This document shows positions 1 through 5,445 of a stretch of 7,791 bases of DNA, piece by piece. The DNA is taken from assembly GCA_021783525.1 (NCBI GenBank), contig JAJXTT010000069.1:1-7791 (forward strand), in the 5' to 3' direction. The DNA comes from Pseudomonadota bacterium (GTDB lineage: Bacteria; Pseudomonadota; Gammaproteobacteria; Burkholderiales; Gallionellaceae). The translations under genes and the position numbers were made by a program. The notes beneath the pieces are model-generated. The model was given only the letters and a program-made list of their open reading frames with translations, did no database searches and was not told the origin of the DNA. Numbering within the stretch: the stretch's first letter is position 1; every line of letters begins with the position of its first letter.

Positions 1-69
1 TCGCAGTTCGTCATCAAGAACCCTAATGCAACGACCACCTGCGGTTGCGGTTCGTCGTTCTCCGCGTAA
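1..69 (+). CDS. erpA: Iron-sulfur cluster insertion protein ErpA, C-terminal end (partial)
   Basis: Only the last 22 codons and the TAA stop lie in the window; the gene begins upstream. The visible tail reads IKNPNATTTCGCGSSFSA. The CGCG motif holds two of the three conserved cysteines by which A-type carrier proteins (ErpA/IscA/SufA) bind a [2Fe-2S] or [4Fe-4S] cluster for delivery to apoproteins in the cytoplasm. The NPNAT...CGCGSSF context is typical of ErpA rather than IscA, but with so little sequence another A-type carrier cannot be excluded. An erpA gene next to anmK, an M23 peptidase and tyrS is an arrangement I recall from betaproteobacteria. The gene is closed by a strong terminator 22 bases after the stop and converges on anmK. 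Confidence 0.88.
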   Translation, partial: SQFVIKNPNATTTCGCGSSFSA

Positions 70-91
70 GCATTTACAGTTGTTTTGCAGT

Positions 92-117
92 AACGGGGCG
101 CGAAAGCGCCCCGTTTT
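92..117 (+). terminator. Intrinsic terminator after erpA, possibly bidirectional
   Basis: A perfect 10-bp stem (AACGGGGCGC / GCGCCCCGTT) closes on a GAAA tetraloop, with its 3' arm running into TTTT. This is a textbook rho-independent terminator for erpA. Read on the minus strand, the same hairpin starts 6 bases after the anmK stop and could also help end that transcript. However, the sequence that follows it on that strand (ACTGCAAAAC) has no proper U tract, so minus-strand activity is less certain. Confidence 0.9.
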
Positions 118-120
118 GCT

Positions 121-1221
121 TTATGCGGGATAGATCGCACCCAGCACGCAGGGGTGTCTTGCTCCCGTGACGGCAGGCAGGCTGGCGGGGCGCAGGTGCA
201 AAGCCTGCTGTGCCAGCCAGGCGAAGGCGATGGCTTCCATCCAGTCGGCGGCGATCCCCAATACTTCGGTCTCTTGAATGCGACATTGCGGCAGCGCGTG
301 CCGCAAGTGCGAGCGCAGCGCCTCGTTGTGGGCGCCGCCGCCGCACAGATAGATCTCTTTAGCCCCTGCACAGAATCGTTGTATGGCAGAGGCGATGCTG
401 TCTCCGGTGAGTGCGAGCAGAGTTGCCTGCACGTCCGCTGGCGCTTCGTCACCCTTCAGATGCCTTCCAAGCCAGGCGAGATTGAACAAGTCGCGCCCGG
501 TACTCCTGGGCGGAGCGGCAGCGAAGAACGGCTCGGTCAGCAATCTCTGCAGCAGCGCCGGGATGACCTTGCCGCTGGCCGCCCATGTCCCGTCCTTGTC
601 GAAGGATTTTCCCTGGTGGCGCGCGATCCATGCGTCCATCAGCAGGTTGCCGGGACCGGTGTCGAAGCCGGCTGTCGTCCTGTCTGGCGGGAGATCGGTC
701 AGGTTGGCGATGCCGCCGATATTGAGAATGGCGCGGTGGATGGACGGGTGTCGCAATACCTTGTCGTGGAACGCCGGTACCAGCGGTGCCCCCTGTCCGC
801 CTGCCGCAATGTCGCGACTCCGGAAATCGCACACGACATGGAGGCCTGTCAATTCCGCCAATAGCGCCCCGTTGTTGAGTTGCACGCTATAGCCGTGCTC
901 CGGGCGATGGCGCACGGTCTGGCCATGGCAGCCGATCGCTTGTACCGATGCGGTTGCGACACCCGCATTCTTCAACAGGGCCAGCGTCGCATCGGCATAT
1001 TCTCGAGCCAGGCGATTGGCGATCAGCTGCGACTGGTGCAGTTCGTTGTGCGAGACTTGATGCAGGGCCAGCAACGCCTCCTTCAGCGGCTTCGCATAAG
1101 GCTGGTAATGGCTGGAGATCAGGACGGGTGCAGCCTGCGAGAGATCGACCAGTACGGCATCGACTCCGTCCAGGCTAGTGCCGGACATGATGCCGATGTA
1201 TAGGTCGGGGCGGGCGCTCAC
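121..1221 (-). CDS. anmK: Anhydro-N-acetylmuramic acid kinase
   Basis: AnmK phosphorylates 1,6-anhydro-N-acetylmuramic acid while opening its anhydro ring, giving MurNAc-6-phosphate. This recycles cell-wall sugar in the cytoplasm. The 366-residue product has the usual family length and motifs: the N-terminal IGIMSGTSLDGVDAV phosphate-binding strand (9-23), GCHGQTVRHRP (97-107), CDFRSRDIAAGGQGAPLVP (131-149), NIGGIANLTDLP (167-178), GFDTGPGNLLMDAW (185-198) with the probable catalytic base Asp187, and the C-terminal CGGGAHN nucleotide-binding loop (293-299). The start is GTG; the codon before it in frame is the TAA of the M23 gene, and the next ATG (residue 12) would cut into the kinase motif. 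No convincing Shine-Dalgarno is visible, so translation probably depends on coupling to the upstream gene. The gene is intact and ends just before the erpA terminator hairpin. Confidence 0.96.
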   Translation of the reverse strand: MSARPDLYIGIMSGTSLDGVDAVLVDLSQAAPVLISSHYQPYAKPLKEALLALHQVSHNELHQSQLIANRLAREYADATLALLKNAGVATASVQAIGCHGQTVRHRPEHGYSVQLNNGALLAELTGLHVVCDFRSRDIAAGGQGAPLVPAFHDKVLRHPSIHRAILNIGGIANLTDLPPDRTTAGFDTGPGNLLMDAWIARHQGKSFDKDGTWAASGKVIPALLQRLLTEPFFAAAPPRSTGRDLFNLAWLGRHLKGDEAPADVQATLLALTGDSIASAIQRFCAGAKEIYLCGGGAHNEALRSHLRHALPQCRIQETEVLGIAADWMEAIAFAWLAQQALHLRPASLPAVTGARHPCVLGAIYPA

Positions 1222-2520
1222 TTAGTCCAGTTTTGCGATATGGGTATTGTGGAAGGTATCCAGCTGTGCGAACAGCTGATTCGTCGCATCGGCGAAGGCG
1301 GTCCTTTGCGCGTCGCTGATCGGCTTGCCATCCGGCAGTGCCACTTTCAGCGGGTCGCGTTGCACGCCGTTCAACTTGAACTCGTAATGCAGATGCGGCC
1401 CCGTCGCCAGGCCTGTCATGCCGACATAGCCGATAATCTGGCCTTGCCCCACGCGCTGGCCTTTGTGCAGGCCGCTGGCGAAGCGCGACAGGTGGCCGTA
1501 TACCGTGGAAAAGCGGCCCTGGTGGTCGACCATCACCACATTGCCGTAGCCGCCTTGCTTGCCGACAAAGGCGACGACGCCGTCGCTGGTGACCTTGACC
1601 TTGGCGCCCATCGGCGCCGCGTAATCCACACCCTTGTGTGAGCGCCACTTGTTCAGTATCGGATGGAATCGCGACAGGCTGAATCCGGAGCTGATACGGG
1701 AGAATTCAAGGGGCGAACGCAGGAAGGCCTTGTGCATGCTCTTCCCTTCGGGGGAGTAATAGTCACCCGAATCTTCGCTGGTCTGGAAATACGCGGCACG
1801 GAAAGCATGTCCGTGGTTCACGAACTCAGCGGAAAGGATGCGTCCCGTGCGCACCGGCTCGCCGTTCACATAGTTCATCTCGTAGATCACCGTGAACTTG
1901 TCGCCCTTGCGCAGATCGCGATGGAAGTCGATATCGCCGCCGAAGATGTCGGCCAATTGGTTGGCCGCAGGGTCGGGCAGTCCGGATTCATCGGTCGCGG
2001 CGAACAGGTTGGTCCTGATCTCGCCGGTGCGGATCTGCACGCGCTTCTCGGTCTGTGCGGGCAGTGTGCCGGCCTTGAAGCTGTTGCCATCCTTTTCGAT
2101 GACCACCTGATTGCCATCGTTGCCGGGATAGCGCAGTGCCAGCAGCGCGCCATTGGCATCCGTTTCCGCCTGAACCTCCTTGCCCACGGCCAGTTGGCGC
2201 AGCCCTTCGGCGGATTTGCTCCTGCGCAGGAAATCGCTGGCAGCCTGGTCTTCCACGTTCAGGCGGCGCAGCAGTTCGGCGACGGTGTCGCCGCGCTGGA
2301 TGCGCTCGTTGCGCCAGAAAGAAGTCGAATTGCCGGCGACGGCGGCAGTCACCGGCAGGGAGATATCTTCGATTACGGTTTGTTGCGTTCTGGATAGGAC
2401 ATCCGTCTGGGGCATGATGCCGAAAGCAGTCACCACACCGAGCAAAGGCAGGCTGGACAAGGTGACGAACCATCGAAGCTTCATTTTGTGTGCGTGTGAC
2501 AAAGTGTTTTGCGGTAACAT
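1222..2520 (-). CDS. Membrane-anchored M23 family peptidoglycan DD-endopeptidase (MepM/ShyA-like)
   Basis: This 432-residue protein has the layout of MepM/YebA-type murein hydrolases, which cut peptide cross-links to let the wall expand. A short basic N-terminus (HKMKLR) leads into one hydrophobic segment (about 17-36), a signal anchor or signal peptide placing the rest in the periplasm. A LysM/OapA-like region follows (about 70-130, starting RIQRGDTVAELLRRLNV), then the Csd3-type second domain (about 165-270), then the LytM/M23 domain (about 275-395). Zinc ligands are His295 and Asp299 (HKGVD) and His378 (HLHYE); His343 (YGHLS) and His376 complete the active site. All are present, so the enzyme should be active. 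The ATG at 2520 is supported by GGGAG six bases upstream; the internal Met13 has no such site. Its stop abuts anmK, so hydrolysis and sugar recycling are probably co-transcribed. The exact paralogue name is uncertain. Confidence 0.93.
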   Translation of the reverse strand: MLPQNTLSHAHKMKLRWFVTLSSLPLLGVVTAFGIMPQTDVLSRTQQTVIEDISLPVTAAVAGNSTSFWRNERIQRGDTVAELLRRLNVEDQAASDFLRRSKSAEGLRQLAVGKEVQAETDANGALLALRYPGNDGNQVVIEKDGNSFKAGTLPAQTEKRVQIRTGEIRTNLFAATDESGLPDPAANQLADIFGGDIDFHRDLRKGDKFTVIYEMNYVNGEPVRTGRILSAEFVNHGHAFRAAYFQTSEDSGDYYSPEGKSMHKAFLRSPLEFSRISSGFSLSRFHPILNKWRSHKGVDYAAPMGAKVKVTSDGVVAFVGKQGGYGNVVMVDHQGRFSTVYGHLSRFASGLHKGQRVGQGQIIGYVGMTGLATGPHLHYEFKLNGVQRDPLKVALPDGKPISDAQRTAFADATNQLFAQLDTFHNTHIAKLD

Positions 2521-2605
2521 TCGCGGCTCCCAGGGCGGCAGTACTTGTGAATGTCCGTAGAGGCTTTATCGGCAAACAGCAAGACTTATTGAATTTCAGG
2601 GCGCC

Positions 2606-2633
2606 ACTTTAACAGAAAGCGGCATGCCCTCAA
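2606..2633 (-). promoter_or_regulatory. Possible sigma-70 promoter for the M23-anmK operon
   Basis: On the minus strand TTGAGG (2633-2628) and TAAAGT (2611-2606) are separated by 16 bases, each matching the consensus at four of six positions. They lie about 85 bases upstream of the M23 start in the divergent region shared with tyrS, the only sensible place for this promoter. The match is modest and was found by eye. No clear plus-strand promoter for tyrS could be picked out in the same region. Confidence 0.3.
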
Positions 2634-2670
2634 AACCCGCTTGGATATTGGGCTGGATACGAACAAGCGG
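2617..2670 (+). promoter_or_regulatory. Alternative hairpins in the tyrS leader
   Basis: CCGCTT at 2637-2642 can pair perfectly with AAGCGG at 2617-2622 (6-bp stem, 14-base loop). Extended to CCGCTTG (2637-2643), it can instead pair with CAAGCGG at 2664-2670 (7-bp stem, 20-base loop). The two structures exclude each other. The second places the weak AAGCGG ribosome-binding region, ten bases ahead of the tyrS ATG, in a stem. Complementarity is seen directly; a regulatory role is inference and both loops are large. Confidence 0.3.
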
Positions 2671-2680
2671 TCTTTACGAC

Positions 2681-3877
2681 ATGAGTCAACAAGAAATCCT
2701 CAATCAAATCAAACGCGGCAGCGAAGAATTGCTGCTCGAATCCGAACTGGTCAAAAAGCTCGAACTGGGGCGGCCGTTGCGCGTCAAGGCAGGTTTCGAT
2801 CCCACTGCGCCCGACCTGCACCTCGGTCACACGGTCCTGCTCAACAAGATGCGCCAATTGCAGGACCTCGGGCACCATGCCCTGTTCCTGATCGGCGACT
2901 TCACCGGCATGATCGGCGATCCCACCGGCAAGAATGCCACCCGCCCGCCGCTGACGCGCGAGCAGGTGCTCGCCAATGCGCAGAGTTACAAAGAACAGGT
3001 ATTCAAGGTGCTCGACCCAGCGAAGACCGAAGTGGTGTTCAACTCCGCCTGGATGGACAAGTTCAGCGCGGTCGACCTGATCCGGCTGGCTGCTACCCAT
3101 ACCGTAGCGCAGATGCTGGAGCGCGACGACTTCTCCAAGCGCTACAAGGCCAACCAGCCCATCGCCATCCACGAATTCATCTACCCGCTGGTGCAGGGCT
3201 ACGACTCGGTCGCGCTCAAGGCCGACATCGAACTCGGCGGCACAGACCAGAAGTTCAACCTGCTCATGGGGCGCGAACTGCAGAAGCATTTTGGCCAGCC
3301 GGCGCAGTGCGTGCTCACCATGCCGTTGCTGGAAGGTCTGGACGGCATCAACAAGATGTCCAAATCGCTGGGCAACTACGTCGGCATCACCGATACCCCG
3401 ACCGACATGTTCGGCAAGCTCATGTCCGTCTCGGACGACCTGATGTGGCGCTACCTTGAGCTGCTTTCCTTCCGCAGCCTGGCACAGATCGCCAACTTCA
3501 AGGAGGAAGTCGCCAACGGGCGCAACCCGCGCGACATCAAGGTGATGCTGGCCCAGGAGATCGTCGCCCGCTTCCACACGCTCAAGGCTGCGGACGAAGC
3601 GCTGGCCGAATTCGAGGCGCGTTTCCAGAAAGGCGTCCTGCCGGATGACATGCCTGAACTCAGCGTGCAATCCGTCAACGGTGGTATCGCGATCGCTCAT
3701 CTGCTCAAGCAGGCCAATCTTGTCGCCAGCACCTCAGAGGCGTTGCGCATGATAGATCAAGGCGGCGTGAAGCTGGACGGTGAAAAGGTCAGTGACAAGG
3801 CGCTGCAACTCAAGGCGGGAGTTGTCGTTGTTGCGCAAGTCGGCAAGCGCAAATTCGGGCGCGTCAATATCCGCTAA
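2681..3877 (+). CDS. tyrS: Tyrosyl-tRNA synthetase
   Basis: This class I aminoacyl-tRNA synthetase charges tRNA-Tyr with tyrosine in the cytoplasm. The 398-residue product has the HIGH-type signature HLGH at 47-50 within DPTAPDLHLGHTVLL, the active-site segment GDFTGMIGDPTGKNATRP (72-89), EFIYPLVQGYDSVALKADIELGGTDQ in the tyrosine/tRNA-binding core (165-190), the KMSKS loop at 225-229, and a C-terminal S4 RNA-binding domain (about 335-398). The PTGKNATRP segment and the roughly 400-residue length fit the bacterial TyrRS subtype common in proteobacteria. The start is placed at ATG 2681 (MSQQEILNQI), where family similarity begins. An in-frame ATG at 2624 would add 19 residues unlike any TyrRS, although it has a slightly better upstream purine stretch. 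The Shine-Dalgarno for 2681 is weak (AAGCGG, ten bases away). No terminator is evident after the stop. The gene is complete and unremarkable in sequence. Confidence 0.97.
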   Translation: MSQQEILNQIKRGSEELLLESELVKKLELGRPLRVKAGFDPTAPDLHLGHTVLLNKMRQLQDLGHHALFLIGDFTGMIGDPTGKNATRPPLTREQVLANAQSYKEQVFKVLDPAKTEVVFNSAWMDKFSAVDLIRLAATHTVAQMLERDDFSKRYKANQPIAIHEFIYPLVQGYDSVALKADIELGGTDQKFNLLMGRELQKHFGQPAQCVLTMPLLEGLDGINKMSKSLGNYVGITDTPTDMFGKLMSVSDDLMWRYLELLSFRSLAQIANFKEEVANGRNPRDIKVMLAQEIVARFHTLKAADEALAEFEARFQKGVLPDDMPELSVQSVNGGIAIAHLLKQANLVASTSEALRMIDQGGVKLDGEKVSDKALQLKAGVVVVAQVGKRKFGRVNIR

Positions 3878-3995
3878 ATCGGCAGCGGTCGCGCACGATA
3901 CCCAGTCTGGATCGGGGCGTCTGCAGCCGGTTCCCAAGACCTTCTGGCCCCCAGGAATTCAAGGCCGTCGCCGGATGACCCAGGAAAGGTGATGC

Positions 3996-4472
3996 ATGCT
4001 CCGTTGGCTCAAGTACGTATACGTCCAGCACTGGATGCCGTTCGCCCTGTTGGCGGCGACCTGGCTTGCGGGTTATATCATCCACGCCAATTTGAGCAGC
4101 CCTGTGCTCGTTCTGTACTACGCGGCACATATCTTTGCGGCATCCGGACTTTTCGTGGTTGGCATGTTCTATCTGTATCCAGGCAACCAGGACATCAAAT
4201 CGCGTCTGCACGCCTCCGCCCCGAACGATTTCACCAAAGTGACTCACCGCGCCATTTTCCACGTGTTGAGAGTCCAGCCTTTCATTGGCGTACTGATATT
4301 CTTCGTGCCGGAAAGCGGCCTGGAACTTGGAAAGGACGGGTCATTCTGGCTGAACCACCTGTATAACGACAACTACGCCCACATGCTGCATGTCCTGTTG
4401 TTCTACCTGATAATCCTGCTTGGACTCTCTAACCTTATGTTTATGCTGAATAAACGCCGAAAGGCGCGGTAG
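3996..4472 (+). CDS. Unrecognised histidine-rich, probably four-helix inner-membrane protein
   Basis: I do not recognise this 158-residue protein. Hydrophobic segments lie at about 14-30, 36-61, 94-105 (short) and 131-151, the last followed by a basic tail (NKRRKAR), which suggests a four-helix inner-membrane protein. It has nine histidines, several in or beside helices: His45 in helix 2 (YYAAHIFAASGLFVVGMF), His84 and His89 before helix 3, and His129 and His132 entering helix 4. The helix 2 pattern loosely recalls CopD-like or cytochrome-b-like small membrane proteins, so haem or metal binding is possible but unproven. The start is well fixed: AGGAAAGG lies six bases upstream and an in-frame TGA (3990-3992) excludes a longer form. 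It follows tyrS by 118 bases and precedes the rpsU promoter, so it may be a tail gene of the tyrS transcript or independent. No functional link to either neighbour is evident. Confidence 0.8.
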   Translation: MLRWLKYVYVQHWMPFALLAATWLAGYIIHANLSSPVLVLYYAAHIFAASGLFVVGMFYLYPGNQDIKSRLHASAPNDFTKVTHRAIFHVLRVQPFIGVLIFFVPESGLELGKDGSFWLNHLYNDNYAHMLHVLLFYLIILLGLSNLMFMLNKRRKAR

Positions 4473-4514
4473 GCGGCAATCAATCCCCTCACCGGGCAGG
4501 GTGGAAAATATCGG

Positions 4515-4543
4515 TTGTGCAATAAGCCGTTGTTTTGTAGAAT
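4515..4543 (+). promoter_or_regulatory. Sigma-70 promoter of the rpsU-yqeY-dnaG operon
   Basis: TTGTGC (4515-4520) and TAGAAT (4538-4543) are separated by exactly 17 bases. They match the -35 and -10 consensus at four and five of six positions. The -10 box is followed by a GC-rich discriminator (CGCGCCC, 4544-4550), typical of growth-rate and ppGpp-controlled promoters of translation genes. Transcription would begin near 4550, giving a leader of about 30 bases before rpsU. Confidence 0.75.
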
Positions 4544-4579
4544 CGCGCCCTCGAATTTTTGGTAGAAGGTAGTTTGTTC

Positions 4580-4792
4580 ATGACAACAGTACGTGTTAAA
4601 GAGAATGAGCCGTTCGAAGTGGCGATGCGCCGCTTCAAGCGTTCTGTGGAAAAAACCGGTCTTCTGACCGAGCTGCGCGCTCGCGAATTCTACGAGAAGC
4701 CCACTGCAGAGCGTAAACGCAAGCTGGCTGCTGCCGTCAAGCGCCACTACAAGCGCCTGCGCAGCCAGACTCTCCCGCCGAAACTGTATTGA
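4580..4792 (+). CDS. rpsU: 30S ribosomal protein S21
   Basis: S21 is a small basic protein of the 30S subunit that binds near the anti-Shine-Dalgarno end of 16S rRNA and helps initiation. The 70-residue product is full length for proteobacterial S21 (about 70 residues). It has the diagnostic features: the acidic-to-basic N-terminus VRVKENEPFEVAMRRFKRS, the EFYEKPTAERKRK segment (36-48), and a C-terminus rich in Lys/Arg ending LPPKLY. ATG 4580 is preceded by AGAAGG about ten bases upstream; an in-frame TTG at 4559 would add seven residues foreign to the family. It is the first gene of the macromolecular synthesis operon and has its own promoter. yqeY follows after 34 bases. Confidence 0.97.
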   Translation: MTTVRVKENEPFEVAMRRFKRSVEKTGLLTELRAREFYEKPTAERKRKLAAAVKRHYKRLRSQTLPPKLY

Positions 4793-4796
4793 TCTG

Positions 4797-4816
4797 CCTC
4801 GCCTCCCGGGCGAAGG
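4797..4816 (+). promoter_or_regulatory. Hairpin overlapping the yqeY ribosome-binding site
   Basis: CCTCGCC (4797-4803) can pair with GGCGAAGG (4809-4816), leaving one A bulged and a five-base loop (TCCCG). The 3' arm contains GAAGG (4812-4816), the only Shine-Dalgarno candidate for yqeY, ten bases before its ATG. There is no T run, so this is not an intrinsic terminator. It could lower yqeY translation relative to rpsU; that role is inferred. Confidence 0.35.
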
Positions 4817-4826
4817 TCAGTTTGAT

Positions 4827-5273
4827 ATGAGTCTCAAGCAGCAAATCACCGAAGACATGAAGACCGCGATGCGCGCCAAGGAAACGGCGCGTCTCGGGGC
4901 CATTCGTCTTTTGCTCGCCGCGATGAAGCAGCGCGAAGTGGACGAGCGCATCGAGCTGACCGATGCCGATATCGTCAACATCATCGAAAAGATGCTGAAA
5001 CAGCGCCGCGACTCCATCAGCCAGTACAAGGCGGCGAATCGTCAAGACCTGGTGGATGTCGAGGAGTTCGAAGTCACCGTATTGCAGGCCTACATGCCGC
5101 AGCAGCTCAGCGAAGCCGAGATCGTTTCCGCCATCGCCGAAGCCATCGCTGCGACAGGCGCCGCCGGTCCGCAGGATATGGGCAAGGTCATGGGCGTGGT
5201 CAAGCCCAAGCTGGCTGGACGTGCCGACATGGGCAAGGTGTCTGGTCTTATAAAAGCGCAGCTTACCAAATAG
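4827..5273 (+). CDS. yqeY: GatB/YqeY domain protein
   Basis: The 148-residue cytoplasmic protein is a stand-alone YqeY-type domain, the usual length for the family and related to the tRNA-binding tail of the GatB subunit of tRNA-dependent amidotransferase. Visible family features are the N-terminal helix with MKTAMRAKETARLGAIRLLLAAMK (11-34), the QRRDSISQYKAANRQDLVDVEEFE block (59-82), LQAYMPQQLSE (86-96), and the C-terminal repeat-like DMGKVMGVVKPKL / DMGKVSGLIK (117-143) found in GatB tails. It lacks the GatB catalytic domain, so it cannot act as an amidotransferase on its own; its role is unproven, with tRNA interaction a guess from family relationship. It sits between rpsU and dnaG, a position common in betaproteobacteria and others. 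GAAGG lies ten bases before ATG 4827. Confidence 0.93.
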   Translation: MSLKQQITEDMKTAMRAKETARLGAIRLLLAAMKQREVDERIELTDADIVNIIEKMLKQRRDSISQYKAANRQDLVDVEEFEVTVLQAYMPQQLSEAEIVSAIAEAIAATGAAGPQDMGKVMGVVKPKLAGRADMGKVSGLIKAQLTK

Positions 5274-5281
5274 TTTTACAT

Positions 5282-5398
5282 CCGTTCGTGGTGAGCCCTT
5301 CGATGGACTCAGGACAGGCTTGTCGAACCATGAACGTCAATAAAAAACATTTCAATTGTGCTGGCAATCCCGCCCTTCGACGAGCTCAGGGCGAACGG
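5282..5398. repeat. Composite dispersed palindromic repeat between yqeY and dnaG
   Basis: Two related units share a direct-repeat core: CCTTCGATGGACTCAGG (5297-5313) and CCTTCGACGAGCTCAGG (5374-5390), 14 of 17 bases identical and 77 bases apart. Unit 1 lies inside a long hairpin whose arms CGTTCGTGGT (5283-5292) and ACCATGAACG (5327-5336) pair over 10 bp with one G-T wobble. Unit 2 forms a 6-bp stem CGCCCT/AGGGCG (5371-5376, 5388-5393). The whole element is bounded by inverted CCGTTCG (5282-5288) and CGAACGG (5392-5398). It belongs to the widespread intergenic TTCGAC..GCTCA palindrome class seen in many proteobacterial genomes, often mistranslated as RPSTSSGR. It encodes nothing but would form RNA hairpins within the operon message. 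Confidence 0.8.
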
Positions 5399-5445
5399 CA
5401 GGTAAAGTATTCTTCCCTGTATCAACACAAAGGCGCGAGGGCGGA

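Noticed and set aside
154..892. Overlapping plus-strand frames opposite anmK
   Set aside because: They are antisense to a full-length, motif-complete AnmK. They show no recognisable domains.
2624..2680. Upstream ATG giving TyrRS a 19-residue extension
   Set aside because: The extra residues are unlike any TyrRS N-terminus. Similarity begins at the Met encoded at 2681, and the region overlaps the leader hairpins.
2630..3700. Long open frame (356 codons) on the minus strand opposite tyrS
   Set aside because: It lies wholly antisense to a clear tyrS. The frame stays open because of GC-rich codon bias, and its translation resembles no family I know.
3878..3995. Terminator or small gene in the tyrS-membrane protein gap
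   Set aside because: Short complementary stretches such as TTCTGG/CCAGGAA are imperfect and lack a T run. Open frames here are shadows extending from neighbouring genes.
4473..4514. Terminator after the membrane protein gene
   Set aside because: Only a 4-bp CACC/GGTG pairing without a T tract could be found, which is too weak to call.
4559..4579. TTG start extending S21 by seven residues
   Set aside because: S21 is highly conserved in length (about 70 residues) and starts at ATG 4580. The extension would also consume the Shine-Dalgarno.
5282..5398. CRISPR array or insertion sequence remnant
   Set aside because: There are only two imperfect units, with palindromic cores and unequal surroundings. 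No spacer regularity, cas gene or transposase is present, so a dispersed palindromic repeat explains it better.
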